DNA of 64,000 nt from Paenibacillus sp. HWE-109. Its GTDB lineage: Bacteria > Bacillota > Bacilli > Paenibacillales > NBRC-103111. Numbering within the stretch: the stretch's first letter is position 1; each line of letters opens with the position of its first letter. The translations under genes and the position numbers were made by a program. Under the pieces are notes generated by a model. That model was not told the DNA's origin. It was given only the letters and a program-made list of their open reading frames with translations, and did no database searches. The stretch lies in contig NZ_CP091881.1 of assembly GCF_022163125.1 (NCBI RefSeq), forward strand, positions 1 to 64,000, written 5' to 3'. Below, in pieces: positions 41,095 to 50,953 of this stretch.

Positions 41095-42273
41095 ATGGGT
41101 TATTTGGACGATTTAGCTTCGGATATTGAAGGCTGGAAGAAGGATGGACGATACCGTAAGATCAAGGTCTGGGAGAGCGGCTCAGATACTTGGATGACGC
41201 TGAATGGAAGACGAATTCTGCAGATGTCATCCAATAACTATCTGGGACTTACTCATCATCCTAAGCTGAAGGAAGCTGCTAGTCAGGCTATTGACAAATA
41301 TGGCGTAGGCAGCGGCTCCGTACGGACGATTACCGGTACGCTCGATATTCATGAGGAACTCGAAATCGAACTGGCCAAATTCAAAGGAACAGAAGCAGCG
41401 CTTGTATTCCAGTCCGGCTTCACGACGAATCAGGGGGCTCTATCTTCGATTCTCGGGCCTGACGATGTGGTCATCAGCGATGAACTGAATCATGCGAGCA
41501 TCATTGACGGTATCCGGCTGACCAAGGCGAGCCGCAAAATTTTTGCTCATAAGGACATGGATCAACTGGAAGCAGTCTTGAAAGAAACGCAGCACCACCG
41601 CAAACGTGTTGTCGTTACTGACGGTGTATTTAGTATGGACGGTGACATCGCGCCGCTTCCAGCAATTGTTCAACTGGCGGAAGCTTATGACGCAATTGTC
41701 TATGTCGATGATGCGCATGCCAGTGGGGTTCTCGGCAAAAACGGCAAGGGGTCGACCGATCATTTCGGTCTACACGGGCGAGTACACATTCAAATTGGCA
41801 CATTATCCAAAGCCATCGGTGCTGTAGGCGGTTATGTAGCTGGCGCCCAACTGCTGAAGGAGCATCTGATTCATACGGCCCGGCCGTTTCTATTCAGTAC
41901 ATCGCAGCCTCCGGCTGTTGCGGCGACTTGTTTAGCCGCAATTCGAGTGCTGCAGGAGAGCGCGGATTTAGTTACCCGGCTGTGGGACAATGCCAATGAT
42001 TTTCGAACGCAGCTGAAACAGCTAGGCTTCGATACGGGAGCGAGTGAAACGCCGATTATTCCGATTATTGTAGGTGATCCAGCTCGAACGATGCGCTTTT
42101 CGGATCGATTGCTGGAAACAGGCATCTTCGCCCAAGGAATTGTGTATCCGACGGTTGCTATGGACAAAGGCCGCGTGAGGCTCATCGTGACAGCGCAGCA
42201 TACGAAGGAAGATCTTGCCTTTGCGCTAAATGCCTTGCAGCAGGTGGGTCGGGAGTTTGGATTGATTTCTTAA
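41095..42273 (+). CDS. kbl: 2-amino-3-ketobutyrate CoA ligase (glycine C-acetyltransferase)
   Basis: From ATG 41095 (GGAGGAG site) the protein has 392 residues. It is a PLP enzyme of the alpha-oxoamine synthase family: SSNNYLGLTHHP, GSGSVRTITGT, DDAHASGVLG and GTLSKAIGAVGGYV, whose Lys binds PLP. With tdh it converts threonine to glycine and acetyl-CoA. The adjacency to tdh separates it from BioF, which has a similar fold. Confidence 0.94.
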   Translation: MGYLDDLASDIEGWKKDGRYRKIKVWESGSDTWMTLNGRRILQMSSNNYLGLTHHPKLKEAASQAIDKYGVGSGSVRTITGTLDIHEELEIELAKFKGTEAALVFQSGFTTNQGALSSILGPDDVVISDELNHASIIDGIRLTKASRKIFAHKDMDQLEAVLKETQHHRKRVVVTDGVFSMDGDIAPLPAIVQLAEAYDAIVYVDDAHASGVLGKNGKGSTDHFGLHGRVHIQIGTLSKAIGAVGGYVAGAQLLKEHLIHTARPFLFSTSQPPAVAATCLAAIRVLQESADLVTRLWDNANDFRTQLKQLGFDTGASETPIIPIIVGDPARTMRFSDRLLETGIFAQGIVYPTVAMDKGRVRLIVTAQHTKEDLAFALNALQQVGREFGLIS

Positions 42274-42295
42274 TACAAGAAAAGCGACAAAAACA

Positions 42296-42344
42296 AAAGA
42301 CAGTCCCAGAAGGCCTGACAAGGTCTAAGGGATTGTCTTTTTTT
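42296..42344 (+). terminator. Terminator after tdh-kbl
   Basis: AAAGACAGTCCC pairs with GGGATTGTCTTT, followed by further Ts. Confidence 0.85.
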
Positions 42345-42453
42345 CTTCATAAATAGAAAACATGCAACCAAAAGATACGCAATGTACATAAATCTGGTAT
42401 AATTGGTGAAATCATGAATAATGTTGAAGAGGATTTGAACGAGGTGAATAAAA

Positions 42454-43212
42454 ATGATCATGAAAACCAGTGTTGATGCTTTGAATATCCATATTTATTC
42501 GGATCGCAGGACGATGGGAGCAGATGCTGGCGCTGATGTAGCTGCCAAGATCAAAGAACTGCTGCTTGTTAAGCCGGCGATTCGGATGATCTTTGCAGCA
42601 GCGCCATCGCAGAAAGAACTTTTAAGCTATTTGACAGAGGATCAGGAAATAGAGTGGTCGAGGATAACCGCGTTTCAAATGGAAGAATATCTGGGATTGC
42701 CCCAAGATGCTGCGCAAATGTTTCGCCACTTCTTGCACAAGCATCTTGTCAGCCAAGTCAATCCGCAGGTTGTGAATTGGATAGACAACGCGAATGCAAG
42801 CGATATCGAATGTCTTCGCTACACGCAGTTATTGCAGGAAGCACCAATTGATATTGTGTGCCTCGGAATCGGCGAGAATGGACATCTCGCTTTTAATGAT
42901 CCACGGGTTGCTGACTTTCAGGACCCTGAACTTGTGAAACAAGTTCAATTAGATGATGCCAGCCGGCAGCAGCAGGTCAATGACGGCTGTTTTCCATCCT
43001 TTGATGACGTTCCTACACATGCCTTAACCTTAACGATTCCCGCATTGCTGGCAGGCGAATTTCTGTTTTGTATGGCGCCCAGCAAAAGCAAGCATCAAGC
43101 TGTTAAGCGGACATTGAATGAACCGGTTTCTCCCAACTGCCCATCCACCATACTCCGGAATCATCCTAATTGTACATTATATGTTGATCGCGATGCCTAC
43201 GGGCATGTCTAG
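42454..43212 (+). CDS. Glucosamine-6-phosphate deaminase-like protein (NagB family)
   Basis: The protein has 252 residues of the NagB/RpiA/PGL fold. AFQMEEYLGL and the signature CLGIGENGHLAFNDP with catalytic D and H are present. It would convert glucosamine-6-phosphate to fructose-6-phosphate and ammonia. No other amino-sugar genes are nearby, and sequence details such as QVQLDDASRQQQVNDGCF differ from classical NagB, so the substrate may be a different amino sugar. It stands alone between two terminators or convergent genes. Confidence 0.85.
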   Translation: MIMKTSVDALNIHIYSDRRTMGADAGADVAAKIKELLLVKPAIRMIFAAAPSQKELLSYLTEDQEIEWSRITAFQMEEYLGLPQDAAQMFRHFLHKHLVSQVNPQVVNWIDNANASDIECLRYTQLLQEAPIDIVCLGIGENGHLAFNDPRVADFQDPELVKQVQLDDASRQQQVNDGCFPSFDDVPTHALTLTIPALLAGEFLFCMAPSKSKHQAVKRTLNEPVSPNCPSTILRNHPNCTLYVDRDAYGHV

Positions 43213-43233
43213 TTCATAGCCATAGCATAAAGC

Positions 43234-44328
43234 TCAAGAGGATCCTTTGCGATTTCGGTACTTGGCCACCCCCCACATCAGAAGGGGCAAGGCAAGCATA
43301 TGAAGGGGAAAGAAGTACGGATTTGCGATCTTTTGCGGGAAGAAAATGGAACTGTCGATAAAATCACGAGGAACAAGGGCTAGCAGCAGGACAGCTGGCG
43401 CAACGAACCACATCATTTTGCGCCATTTCTGAATGCCAATCCATTGCGCTGTTCCGAAGGTGCATACGAAGAAATAAAGCGATACTTTAACGAAAACACC
43501 GACAATCCACATGGCGATTACGATAGAATCCAAGTTCTGAAAGAAATCAAAGTAAGAGATATATCGCACTAAATTAAAATAAGGATAGGTATGGAGAGCA
43601 GCCGCTTCATTACCAAAGACGGAAATAATTAAAAAAGTAGAAACACAGGTCAAGAAACCAGCGGTACCTACCCCAAGCAATGCCGGCTTAACTGCGGATC
43701 TAGGTACGGCAACAAAACCAAAGAGCATGATCAACATGATGCAATCACCTAGAAATGTGGAAGAGGGCAGGGCGCCTTTCAGAATGATCATAGGGCTGCT
43801 ATCCGCGTAAATCGGAAGAATATTAGCAATTTGGATATTCTTGATGGAGAGCAGGAGCGGGATGGTTATTCCTAGCAAAGCAAGCGGACCCAGCAGTTCG
43901 CTGCTCCTGGCAATGGCCTCAATGCCCGAGTAGGTCACATAAACAGCAACTAACAGCATGCCAATCATTGGGATGATGACAGGTGTTCTAGGCAGTATGG
44001 TCGCTAGAATGAACTCTGCGTACTGCCGTAAGATGATGGCAAGGACAGAATACCAGAAAATGAAATAAATAAAGATGATCACGTTTCCCAGCGCACGGCC
44101 AAACAAGATCTTGGCATAACCTGTGAACGTTTGCCGAGGATAAATCAAGCTCATGCGAGAGCAAATAAAAGCCACGCATACGCCTACGATAGCCGCGCAG
44201 CCCGTTGAGATCCAAGCATCCTGTTTGGATACTTGAATACTTGGATTAATTGTTAGCAGGATGGTCATCCCGAGCTGCATCGTAACCATCAGCCAGAAGA
44301 GTTGTTTCCCGTTAATCCTCATGTCCAT
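43234..44328 (-). CDS. Spore germination permease, B subunit (second operon, intact copy)
   Basis: The protein has 364 residues with about ten membrane helices of the GerAB family. It shows IQVSKQDAWISTGCAAIVG near the start and TYSGIEAIARSSELLGPL in the middle. It lies last in the operon, 12 bp after the D-type gene. The site AGGAGCCCCTCT precedes ATG. Because the earlier B gene in this operon is interrupted, this is probably the working B subunit. Confidence 0.9.
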   Translation of the reverse strand: MDMRINGKQLFWLMVTMQLGMTILLTINPSIQVSKQDAWISTGCAAIVGVCVAFICSRMSLIYPRQTFTGYAKILFGRALGNVIIFIYFIFWYSVLAIILRQYAEFILATILPRTPVIIPMIGMLLVAVYVTYSGIEAIARSSELLGPLALLGITIPLLLSIKNIQIANILPIYADSSPMIILKGALPSSTFLGDCIMLIMLFGFVAVPRSAVKPALLGVGTAGFLTCVSTFLIISVFGNEAAALHTYPYFNLVRYISYFDFFQNLDSIVIAMWIVGVFVKVSLYFFVCTFGTAQWIGIQKWRKMMWFVAPAVLLLALVPRDFIDSSIFFPQKIANPYFFPLHMLALPLLMWGVAKYRNRKGSS

Positions 44329-44340
44329 AGAGGGGCTCCT

Positions 44341-44568
44341 TTATTTATCGATGAGTTTGCCGATCGGACGGAAGAGCGAATCCACCATCTGGGAAGGGCC
44401 GGGCAAGGTGGGGTTTACGACCAAGGAAATGGCAAGAATCCAACATAAAGCCAGGATAGCGATGTACGTGATTTTTTCATTTCTCGGAGTGCCTTTAAGC
44501 CGGAACCATTGATATAGGGTGATGACCAAACACCCTGCCATGAATAAGGGGATACCTTTACTTGTCAT
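44341..44568 (-). CDS. Small membrane protein, germinant receptor D subunit type
   Basis: The protein has 75 residues with two hydrophobic helices (IPLFMAGCLVITLYQWF and ITYIAILALCWILAISLVV). It is placed between C and B genes exactly as at 11178-11426, though the residues differ. It probably modulates the receptor, as reported for other D subunits. Confidence 0.7.
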   Translation of the reverse strand: MTSKGIPLFMAGCLVITLYQWFRLKGTPRNEKITYIAILALCWILAISLVVNPTLPGPSQMVDSLFRPIGKLIDK

Positions 44569-44580
44569 AACGCAGTCTCC

Positions 44581-45777
44581 TTATTCAGGTTGAGTCGCTC
44601 TAATACTGGAGAGGCCGGGGCGAAGCATTTTGGCATCGGAATGGATCGCAACCTCGACAGTGGGAAATAATTCGTCCCAGCGTTGTTGATTTTTTTTCCA
44701 CTCTTTGGGATATGCGCGATGGAATTCTCCGGCAAACCCGAAAATATCTGCTTGTAAATCATGCTGCGCCTTATCCAAAGCGGATCGAACACGGTTCTCA
44801 ATGTCAGCGTTCAAGGCTTTCTCCACCGTTTTTACAGCGTTCGAATCTTCTACTAAATTGAGCTCTGTCGTATTCTGAAGCGCGTCGTCTTCGGTATGGA
44901 TCCAAACATTCATCCGCCATTTCCCATTTTCGATAATAGGTTCAAGGGTCGTCTTGCTTTTGATTAAGTTTGCCGAGACGGTTCCTTCGGTGTTCTCGGG
45001 CACAACAGTGACCACAGCTTGTTTGATTTCGTTTCGCAGCCACAAGGCGCCTCTTGTGGTGCTATCGTCAATTTTACCGATCATTTTGTCATTTTTAAAA
45101 ACAGCTGTGGCATTAATAAAGCTCTCGCTTTTATCAGGGTTATTCGATGATAAAGGGGCTGTTAACTCCATATAGGGCAGAGCAGCCGCGCGGGAACCAC
45201 CCCCGAGCATTTGAGCCAGATCTGCCAAGGTTACGCTTAGCGTGAGTTTACTTTTTGAGATTTCACGCAAAGACTCCGCTGTATTGCGTTCAAGCTTGGT
45301 ATTCAGTTCGAGAATATTACGTGCTTCTCCCTTGCTGACATACATGTAAGCTCGTTCCCTGGGCTGAGGGGCTCGCATGAAATAATCGAGATCGTCGCGA
45401 ATACCGCTTCGTGCAACAGCTTCTCCGAAAATAATAACCTCGGCATGTCCCCAGAAGAGTTTCCTAGGCAGCTTTTCTTGCAAGTGAGAAAGGGCATCAG
45501 CAAGGTTTATGCCAAAGGCTGATTTGACGTACGATGACTGACTACCGCCGCCGCTGCCTTTTAATCCGCTATCCATCGAAATATTGCTTGAGCCCCGCGG
45601 CACGAAGATCTGCACGGTCAGTTCAATCGTTTTGTTGTCATGCTTATCAATGGCCGCCCCTGTAATTAACGCTAAATCATTAACTTCGTTCCGATCCCAG
45701 CATCCCGTGAGCAGAAGTGCCAAGAGCCCCAATCCCCAGCTTAACCGCATCGTATGTCCAAAGCTTCGGATGATCAT
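44581..45777 (-). CDS. Spore germination lipoprotein, C subunit (second operon)
   Basis: The protein has 398 residues. The lipobox LLTGC is followed by WDRNEVNDLALITGAAIDK. A Gly/Ser-rich loop (DSGLKGSGGGSQSS) interrupts the first domain. The C-terminal KAQHDLQADIFGFAGEFHRA fits the family. ATG 45777 overlaps the stop of the interrupted B gene (ATGA); ATG 45750 (MRLSWGL) would give a more compact signal peptide. It is anchored in the spore inner membrane. Confidence 0.92.
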   Translation of the reverse strand: MIIRSFGHTMRLSWGLGLLALLLTGCWDRNEVNDLALITGAAIDKHDNKTIELTVQIFVPRGSSNISMDSGLKGSGGGSQSSYVKSAFGINLADALSHLQEKLPRKLFWGHAEVIIFGEAVARSGIRDDLDYFMRAPQPRERAYMYVSKGEARNILELNTKLERNTAESLREISKSKLTLSVTLADLAQMLGGGSRAAALPYMELTAPLSSNNPDKSESFINATAVFKNDKMIGKIDDSTTRGALWLRNEIKQAVVTVVPENTEGTVSANLIKSKTTLEPIIENGKWRMNVWIHTEDDALQNTTELNLVEDSNAVKTVEKALNADIENRVRSALDKAQHDLQADIFGFAGEFHRAYPKEWKKNQQRWDELFPTVEVAIHSDAKMLRPGLSSIRATQPE

Positions 45778-46862
45778 CGTTTGAAAGCCCCTTTAACTGT
45801 AACTAGAAGGAACAGCATGCTAGGAACGACGACTTGCAAAAGGAGTGAGAAGAAAGGCAAGGTGGTTCCCAGATAGTGTTTCAGTTGCTGAAAATTAGGT
45901 GATACCCAGACACTGAATAGAATAGTCAGAATTCCGCAAGGGATAATCAGCGGACGATAATCGGCAAGCTAGAGCAGTTGGGCAATCCCCAAAACAGTTG
46001 CATAGTAAATTATGGCTACTTTTATGAATATGCCAATAAGCCAGATGGCCATAAGAAGTGATTCTACATGTTCGAGGAAATCTGCAATAGAAATGTAACG
46101 AACCGCAGCCAGAAAAGCATAATTCAATCCTTCGGTTAATGTCCCGAATAAGAACAAAATCGAAAGATTGATTGCTAAAAGGGTTAGCAGCACAGAAACA
46201 ACGCTGATAAATCCCCATTTCAATATCTTCTCTCCATGACTTACATAGGGAAGGAGATAGGCAAGAACGAAAAATTGAGAAAACCAGGAAGAGGGGACGA
46301 TTGAACCCAACAAAGGCGGAAGCAGCCCTTCTCCGAAAATTGGAAACATTTGTTTAAGCTCGAAATCGGGAATCATCAAAATGACCATAACGAAAATAAT
46401 CAACACAGCCACAGGGATCAAAATCTGCGCTGTGCGGCTGAGGACCTCGAGTCCCGCATGAATAGCATAGGCACAGACGCTAACCATGCAAGTAATAACA
46501 ATCAGCATCGGCGTTTCTTGCAGGAAGCTGCTACTAATGAATTCGCCGTATTCGCGGAGCACAAGCCCATTTGTAAATAGGAGTGCTCCCAAGAAAAGAA
46601 TCCCAATAGCTTTTCCGCCATAGGGGCCAAGAAGCGTTTGGGAATATTCAATAAAAGTAAGACTGGGATATGCTTTGTGCAGTCGGACAACAACGTAGAC
46701 CATCCAGAATCCTACAAGTGACGCAATGAGGGGAGTCATCCACATATCGATGCCGGCTGTGCGAATGGTAATCGACGGAACCGAAAGGGCTGCCGTAGCC
46801 AATATTGTAGGATGCATGAGAATTGCTAGCTGCAGTGGCGATATTTTGCCTTTTTCAATCAT
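45774..46862 (-). pseudogene. Spore germination permease, B subunit, with an internal TAG
   Basis: The gene starts at ATG 46862, inside the stop of the A gene (ATGATTGA), and reads MIEKGKISPLQLAILMHP. At 45971-45969 a TAG interrupts the frame after GIAQLL. The same frame continues with LADYRPLIIPCGILTILF and a last helix to a TGA that overlaps the C gene start. So a full-length 362-codon GerAB gene is present with a single nonsense codon about 65 codons from the end. The truncated product would lack the last one or two helices. Coupling at both ends shows that it was once functional. A sequencing error is possible. Confidence 0.85.
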
Positions 46863-48375
46863 CAGATTCATTCCCTTTGGGCTTTTCCGGCTTTTGTTTG
46901 GCAGGTAGTCGGGTTGAATTCGATTTCCCGGTAAATTTCGGACATGTTCGCATAGCCCAGATGGGGGCGCGAATAAGCACATCCTTCAGCTCGGCTCCCT
47001 TCATTGGGGCAATCGGCTGCAAGTAAGGGACCCCCAGAGAGCGCAGAGAAGACAGATGAATCACGATAACGATAAATCCAAGCATAAGCCCAAGCAGACC
47101 TAGCATGCCGGACAGGAACATAATCGGGAATCGCAGCATCCGCAAGGCAATCCCTGCCGAGTATTGCGGCATCATGAACGACGCGATACCTGTAATCGCT
47201 ACGACCATGACCATAGGCGCGGAGACCAGACCGGCTGAAGTAGCTGCTTGTCCGATAACCAAAGCGCCTACGATACTGACAGCTGCACCGACTTGCTTCG
47301 GCAGTCGAACCCCTGCTTCGCGGAGGGCTTCGAATGAAACTTCCATCAGCAGCGCTTCGATAAGTGCAGGAAACGGGATATCCTCTCTGGATTTTGCGAT
47401 ACTGAGTAATAGCGATGTAGGGACCATTTCTTGATGATAGGTCAGAATGGCCACATATAAGGAGGGCAGCAGGAGTGTGATGAAGAAAAATAAATAGCGC
47501 AGCCACCGGATAAAAGTGCCAATAATAAACCTTTGATAGTAATCCTCTGGCGATTGCAAGAGCGAGAACAACGTAGCAGGCGCTACAAGGGCAAAAGGTG
47601 TCCCGTCGACTAAAATAGAAACTTTTCCTTCCAATAAGGCAGCGCAGGCAACATCGGGTCTTTCTGTCACTTGAATCTGTGGAAAAGGCGAGAAGGGATT
47701 ATCCTCGATCAGCCCCTCGATATAGCCGCTTTCCAGAATTCCGTCAATTTGGATATCTGCAATCCGCTGCGAGACCTCTTCAACTAGCGAGGCATTCGCG
47801 ATCCCTTCCATATAGATGAGAACGACTTCGGTTTGTGTATGTTTGCCTACCGTATAAGCGACCATTTTCAAGGATGAACTCTTGATTTTCCTGCGAAGCA
47901 TGGACGTATTCACACTCATCGTTTCTGTAAAACCTTCACGAGGTCCCCGAATAATGGACTCAGCGGAAGGTTCTTCAATGCTTCTTTTTTCCCATTTGGC
48001 TAAACCTAGAGCGAACCCTTTGGCCACACCGTCAATGAAAAGCCCTACGGATCCTGAAGAAATAAGGGCTACCATTTCTGTTAAAGTCGCCGTCTCCCTG
48101 ATGTCAGAGATACTAATCAAGGAGGACAAGTCCTTTTCCGTGTACTTCCACTCTTCTGCGGATTCTGCAAGTAAAGGAGTCAGGACATTTCGATCCAATA
48201 TCTCCAGATTCACCATGCCCTCGAAATGTAACACGAAAGCTTTGGTCGTCCCCCCAATGATGAATTCGTGGAAATGAAGATCCTTGCATTTATCGTAAAT
48301 GCTTTTTAGCATCTGAAGGTTACTATCTATCGAGGAGGAAACGGCTTCTGATGAATCCGAAGAAAATGTATCCAT
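46855..48375 (-). CDS. Spore germination protein, A subunit (second operon)
   Basis: The protein has 506 residues with the GerA layout: hydrophilic N-terminus, IIRGPREGFTETMSVNTSML, several membrane helices (YLFFFITLLLPSLYVAI; ATSAGLVSAPMVMVVAI) and a basic Pro/Lys-rich tail. It heads the operon A-B-C-D-B. It shares the ESGYIEGLIEDNPFSPFP region with the first operon's A subunit, but enough differs to suggest a different germinant. Confidence 0.93.
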   Translation of the reverse strand: MDTFSSDSSEAVSSSIDSNLQMLKSIYDKCKDLHFHEFIIGGTTKAFVLHFEGMVNLEILDRNVLTPLLAESAEEWKYTEKDLSSLISISDIRETATLTEMVALISSGSVGLFIDGVAKGFALGLAKWEKRSIEEPSAESIIRGPREGFTETMSVNTSMLRRKIKSSSLKMVAYTVGKHTQTEVVLIYMEGIANASLVEEVSQRIADIQIDGILESGYIEGLIEDNPFSPFPQIQVTERPDVACAALLEGKVSILVDGTPFALVAPATLFSLLQSPEDYYQRFIIGTFIRWLRYLFFFITLLLPSLYVAILTYHQEMVPTSLLLSIAKSREDIPFPALIEALLMEVSFEALREAGVRLPKQVGAAVSIVGALVIGQAATSAGLVSAPMVMVVAITGIASFMMPQYSAGIALRMLRFPIMFLSGMLGLLGLMLGFIVIVIHLSSLRSLGVPYLQPIAPMKGAELKDVLIRAPIWAMRTCPKFTGKSNSTRLPAKQKPEKPKGNESDD

Positions 48376-48551
48376 AAGAGTGCTCCTTAACAGTGATAAT
48401 TATCTGTTTGTCCAATAATGTGATTAGCTAAACAATTGCCAATATTTGAAAACGTATAGTTAATCATATAAACTGAGGATATAGAGCTATTTTGGTGAAA
48501 AATGTAGCCTATAGTCAAAATCTGTAACTAAATCATATAGGTGGTGCCCAA

Positions 48552-48998
48552 ATGAGTACATTTAAATCTTGGTTTTCAAGTGCCAAAACAGGCTTAACGG
48601 ATCAAGTGAAGAAGTTTCAAAACAAAGATTTTCTGGACGCAGTCGTTGCGGGATGTGCGATTGTAGCCGCTGCTGATGGAAGTATCGGAAACGAAGAGAA
48701 AGAGAAAATGGTCGGCTACATTAGCCGCAGCGAAGAATTGAAAGTATTTGAAGTGAGTAACGTGATTGCTCGTTTCAATCATTTTGCCGGCAGTTTTGAG
48801 TTCTCCAATATTGTTGGAAAACAAGAAGCGCTTAAAGTGATTGCCAAGTTCAATAATAAGCCGGAAGTTGGCCGTATTATTATTGCTGTTTGTTGTGCCA
48901 TCGGTGCTGCAGATGGTGACTTTGATGAGAATGAGAAGCGTGTTGTAAGAGATATTTGTACCACTCTTAACCTGAATCCTAGCGAATTTAGTCTGTAA
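48552..48998 (+). CDS. terB: TerB-family tellurite-resistance/stress protein
   Basis: The protein has 148 residues, all one helical TerB domain. It carries two acidic helix motifs, AADGSIGNEEKEKM and GAADGDFDENEKRVV, that bind metal in the family. It is a soluble or membrane-associated partner of TerC/TerD in Ter stress complexes. It is first in the Ter cluster, with GGTGGTG before ATG. The 176 bp upstream must hold the promoter; I saw only weak candidates (TTGAAA near 48446). Confidence 0.93.
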   Translation: MSTFKSWFSSAKTGLTDQVKKFQNKDFLDAVVAGCAIVAAADGSIGNEEKEKMVGYISRSEELKVFEVSNVIARFNHFAGSFEFSNIVGKQEALKVIAKFNNKPEVGRIIIAVCCAIGAADGDFDENEKRVVRDICTTLNLNPSEFSL

Positions 48999-49111
48999 AG
49001 GTCGAAAGTATAAATATTTCAGTAGAATTGTGAAACGTGATGGACATTCATCCGTATCAGAATAATAGGCAAGACAAAAAACAAGCAAAACTGCGAAGGG
49101 AGGTGACCACG

Positions 49112-49711
49112 TTGACAATCAATCTGGTCAAAGGTCAGAAGATCGATTTAACGAAAGGAAACGCTGGTCTATCTAAAGTAGTTGTAGGGCTAGGCTGGGA
49201 TCCTGCTGTCGTTGAGAAAAAAGGTTTTTTCGGAACCAAAAAAACAACCGTAGAAATTGACTGCGATGCTTCTGTCATTATGTTGGATGAGAACGGCAGA
49301 TTGACAAAAGAGAAGAACGTCGTATTCTTCGCAAATCTGCAAAGTCCAGATGGCTCCGTCGTTCACTCCGGTGATAACCGTACGGGCGAAGGCGATGGCG
49401 ATGATGAACAAATCGCTGTTAATTTGGGTCAAGTGCCTGCGGATGTCAGTAAAATTGTATTTGTTGTCAATATTTATGATTGTGTAAATAGAAAGCAAGA
49501 TTTCGGACTCATTCAATCCGCCTATATCCGGATTTTGAATGATTCTAACCAAGCTGAATTGGTTAAATTTAATTTAACCGACAACTATTCAGGTAAAACG
49601 TCTCTGATCGTTGGTGAGATGTATCGTCATAGCGGAGAATGGAAATTTACTGCAATTGGCGAAGGCAGCACGGATACAACAATTGGACAATTAGTGAAAC
49701 GCTATAACTAA
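49112..49711 (+). CDS. TerD-family calcium-binding stress protein 1
   Basis: The start is TTG 49112, chosen for GGGAGGTGA at good spacing. The protein has 199 residues. The TerD fold has the two calcium-binding segments VEIDCDASVIML and HSGDNRTGEGDGDDEQ, both with full acidic residues. The insert VEKKGFFGTKKTT distinguishes it from the next two paralogues. It acts in the cytoplasm, probably with TerC at the membrane. Confidence 0.93.
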   Translation: MTINLVKGQKIDLTKGNAGLSKVVVGLGWDPAVVEKKGFFGTKKTTVEIDCDASVIMLDENGRLTKEKNVVFFANLQSPDGSVVHSGDNRTGEGDGDDEQIAVNLGQVPADVSKIVFVVNIYDCVNRKQDFGLIQSAYIRILNDSNQAELVKFNLTDNYSGKTSLIVGEMYRHSGEWKFTAIGEGSTDTTIGQLVKRYN

Positions 49712-49757
49712 AAATTAAAAATAAACCAAATCCCAATTAAAAGTGAGGTTAACTACA

Positions 49758-50339
49758 ATGGCAATTTCTCTATCTAAAGGTCAAAAAGTAGATTTAACAA
49801 AAACAAACCCAGGTTTAACGAAAGTGATCGTTGGTCTTGGCTGGGACACGAACAAATATGATGGTGGTAAAGATTTCGACTTAGACGCTTCTATCTTCTG
49901 TGTGAATGCTACGGGCAAAGTTGGATCTGAATCCGACTTCATCTTCTACAACAACCCTAAGAATGCGAATGGTTCTGTTGTTCACACAGGTGACAACCGT
50001 ACAGGTGCAGGTGACGGAGACGACGAGCAAGTTGTTATTGACTTGGCATCAGTTCCAGCTGAAACAGAAAAAATTGCTTTCTGCATCACGATTCATGATG
50101 CTGAAGCAAGAGCGCAAAACTTCGGACAAGTATCCAACGCTTACGTGCGCATTTTGAACGATGCTTCAGGCGCAGAGTTGATCCGTTTTGATCTAGGCGA
50201 AGACTTCTCCGTAGAAACAGGTGTTGTAGTAGGCGAGTTGTACCGCAACAACGGCGAGTGGAAATTCAGCGCTATCGGCAGCGGATACAGAGACGGTCTA
50301 GGCGGTTTGGCTCGTGACTACGGTTTGCAAACTTCTTAA
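49758..50339 (+). CDS. terD: TerD-family calcium-binding stress protein 2
   Basis: From ATG 49758 (GTGAGGT site) the protein has 193 residues. It is a canonical TerD: AISLSKGQKVDLTKTNPG, DFDLDASIFC and HTGDNRTGAGDGDDEQ. This is the closest of the set to the standard TerD/TerE/YceD proteins. It is a tandem paralogue of the genes on both sides. Confidence 0.95.
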   Translation: MAISLSKGQKVDLTKTNPGLTKVIVGLGWDTNKYDGGKDFDLDASIFCVNATGKVGSESDFIFYNNPKNANGSVVHTGDNRTGAGDGDDEQVVIDLASVPAETEKIAFCITIHDAEARAQNFGQVSNAYVRILNDASGAELIRFDLGEDFSVETGVVVGELYRNNGEWKFSAIGSGYRDGLGGLARDYGLQTS

Positions 50340-50365
50340 TCATTGAACGGTAAGGAGATGCCCAA

Positions 50366-50953
50366 ATGACAATTAGCTTGTCCAAAGGTCAAAGAATTGA
50401 CTTAACCAAAACGAATCCAGGTTTAAGCAAAGCCATTATCGGATTAGGCTGGGATACGAACAAATATAGCGGCGGCCATTCCTTTGATCTAGATGCATCG
50501 GCGTTCCTGCTTCATGCCGATGGCAAAGCCAAAGGAATAGATGATTTCATCTTCTACAACAATCTGGTGGGTGCGGGTGGTTCTGTGCAGCACACCGGCG
50601 ATAACCGAACAGGTGACGGGGATGGAGACGATGAGCAAATCAAGGTTGACTTCTCCAAAATACCGGCGCATATTCACCGAGTCGGCATTGCGGTAACGAT
50701 TCATGATGCGCCTAATCGGAACCAAAACTTTGGACAAGTGTCCAATGCGTTCGTTCGGCTAGTCGATGAAATTACGAATCGCGAAATTCTGCGTTACGAT
50801 CTAGGTGAGGATTTCTCCGTTGAGACGGCGGTTGTTATTTGTGAGTTGTACAGAGACAGCCAAGGTCAAGATTGGAAATTCCAAGCTGTTGGCAGTGGTT
50901 TTCAAGGCGGTCTTCAAGCGTTATGCAAAAATTATGGGCTTGATGCAGAGTAG
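50366..50953 (+). CDS. TerD-family calcium-binding stress protein 3
   Basis: The protein has 195 residues from ATG 50366 (AAGGAGATG site). It shows TISLSKGQRIDLTKTNPG, SFDLDASAFLL and HTGDNRTGDGDGDDEQ, with calcium sites complete. Its gene follows paralogue 2 by 26 bp. Confidence 0.95.
   Translation: MTISLSKGQRIDLTKTNPGLSKAIIGLGWDTNKYSGGHSFDLDASAFLLHADGKAKGIDDFIFYNNLVGAGGSVQHTGDNRTGDGDGDDEQIKVDFSKIPAHIHRVGIAVTIHDAPNRNQNFGQVSNAFVRLVDEITNREILRYDLGEDFSVETAVVICELYRDSQGQDWKFQAVGSGFQGGLQALCKNYGLDAE

Noticed and set aside
202..45971. Genome-wide amber recoding, given TAG at the three RHS tips and in one GerAB gene
   Set aside because: Other broken genes here end at TGA or TAA. Several intact genes appear to end normally, and pyrrolysine-type genes are not visible. 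The TAGs are better explained locally.
46868..47506. A 212-residue open frame antisense-shifted within the second GerA gene
   Set aside because: It lies in another frame of a clear GerA coding region; its Arg/Ser-rich composition is typical of a shadow frame.
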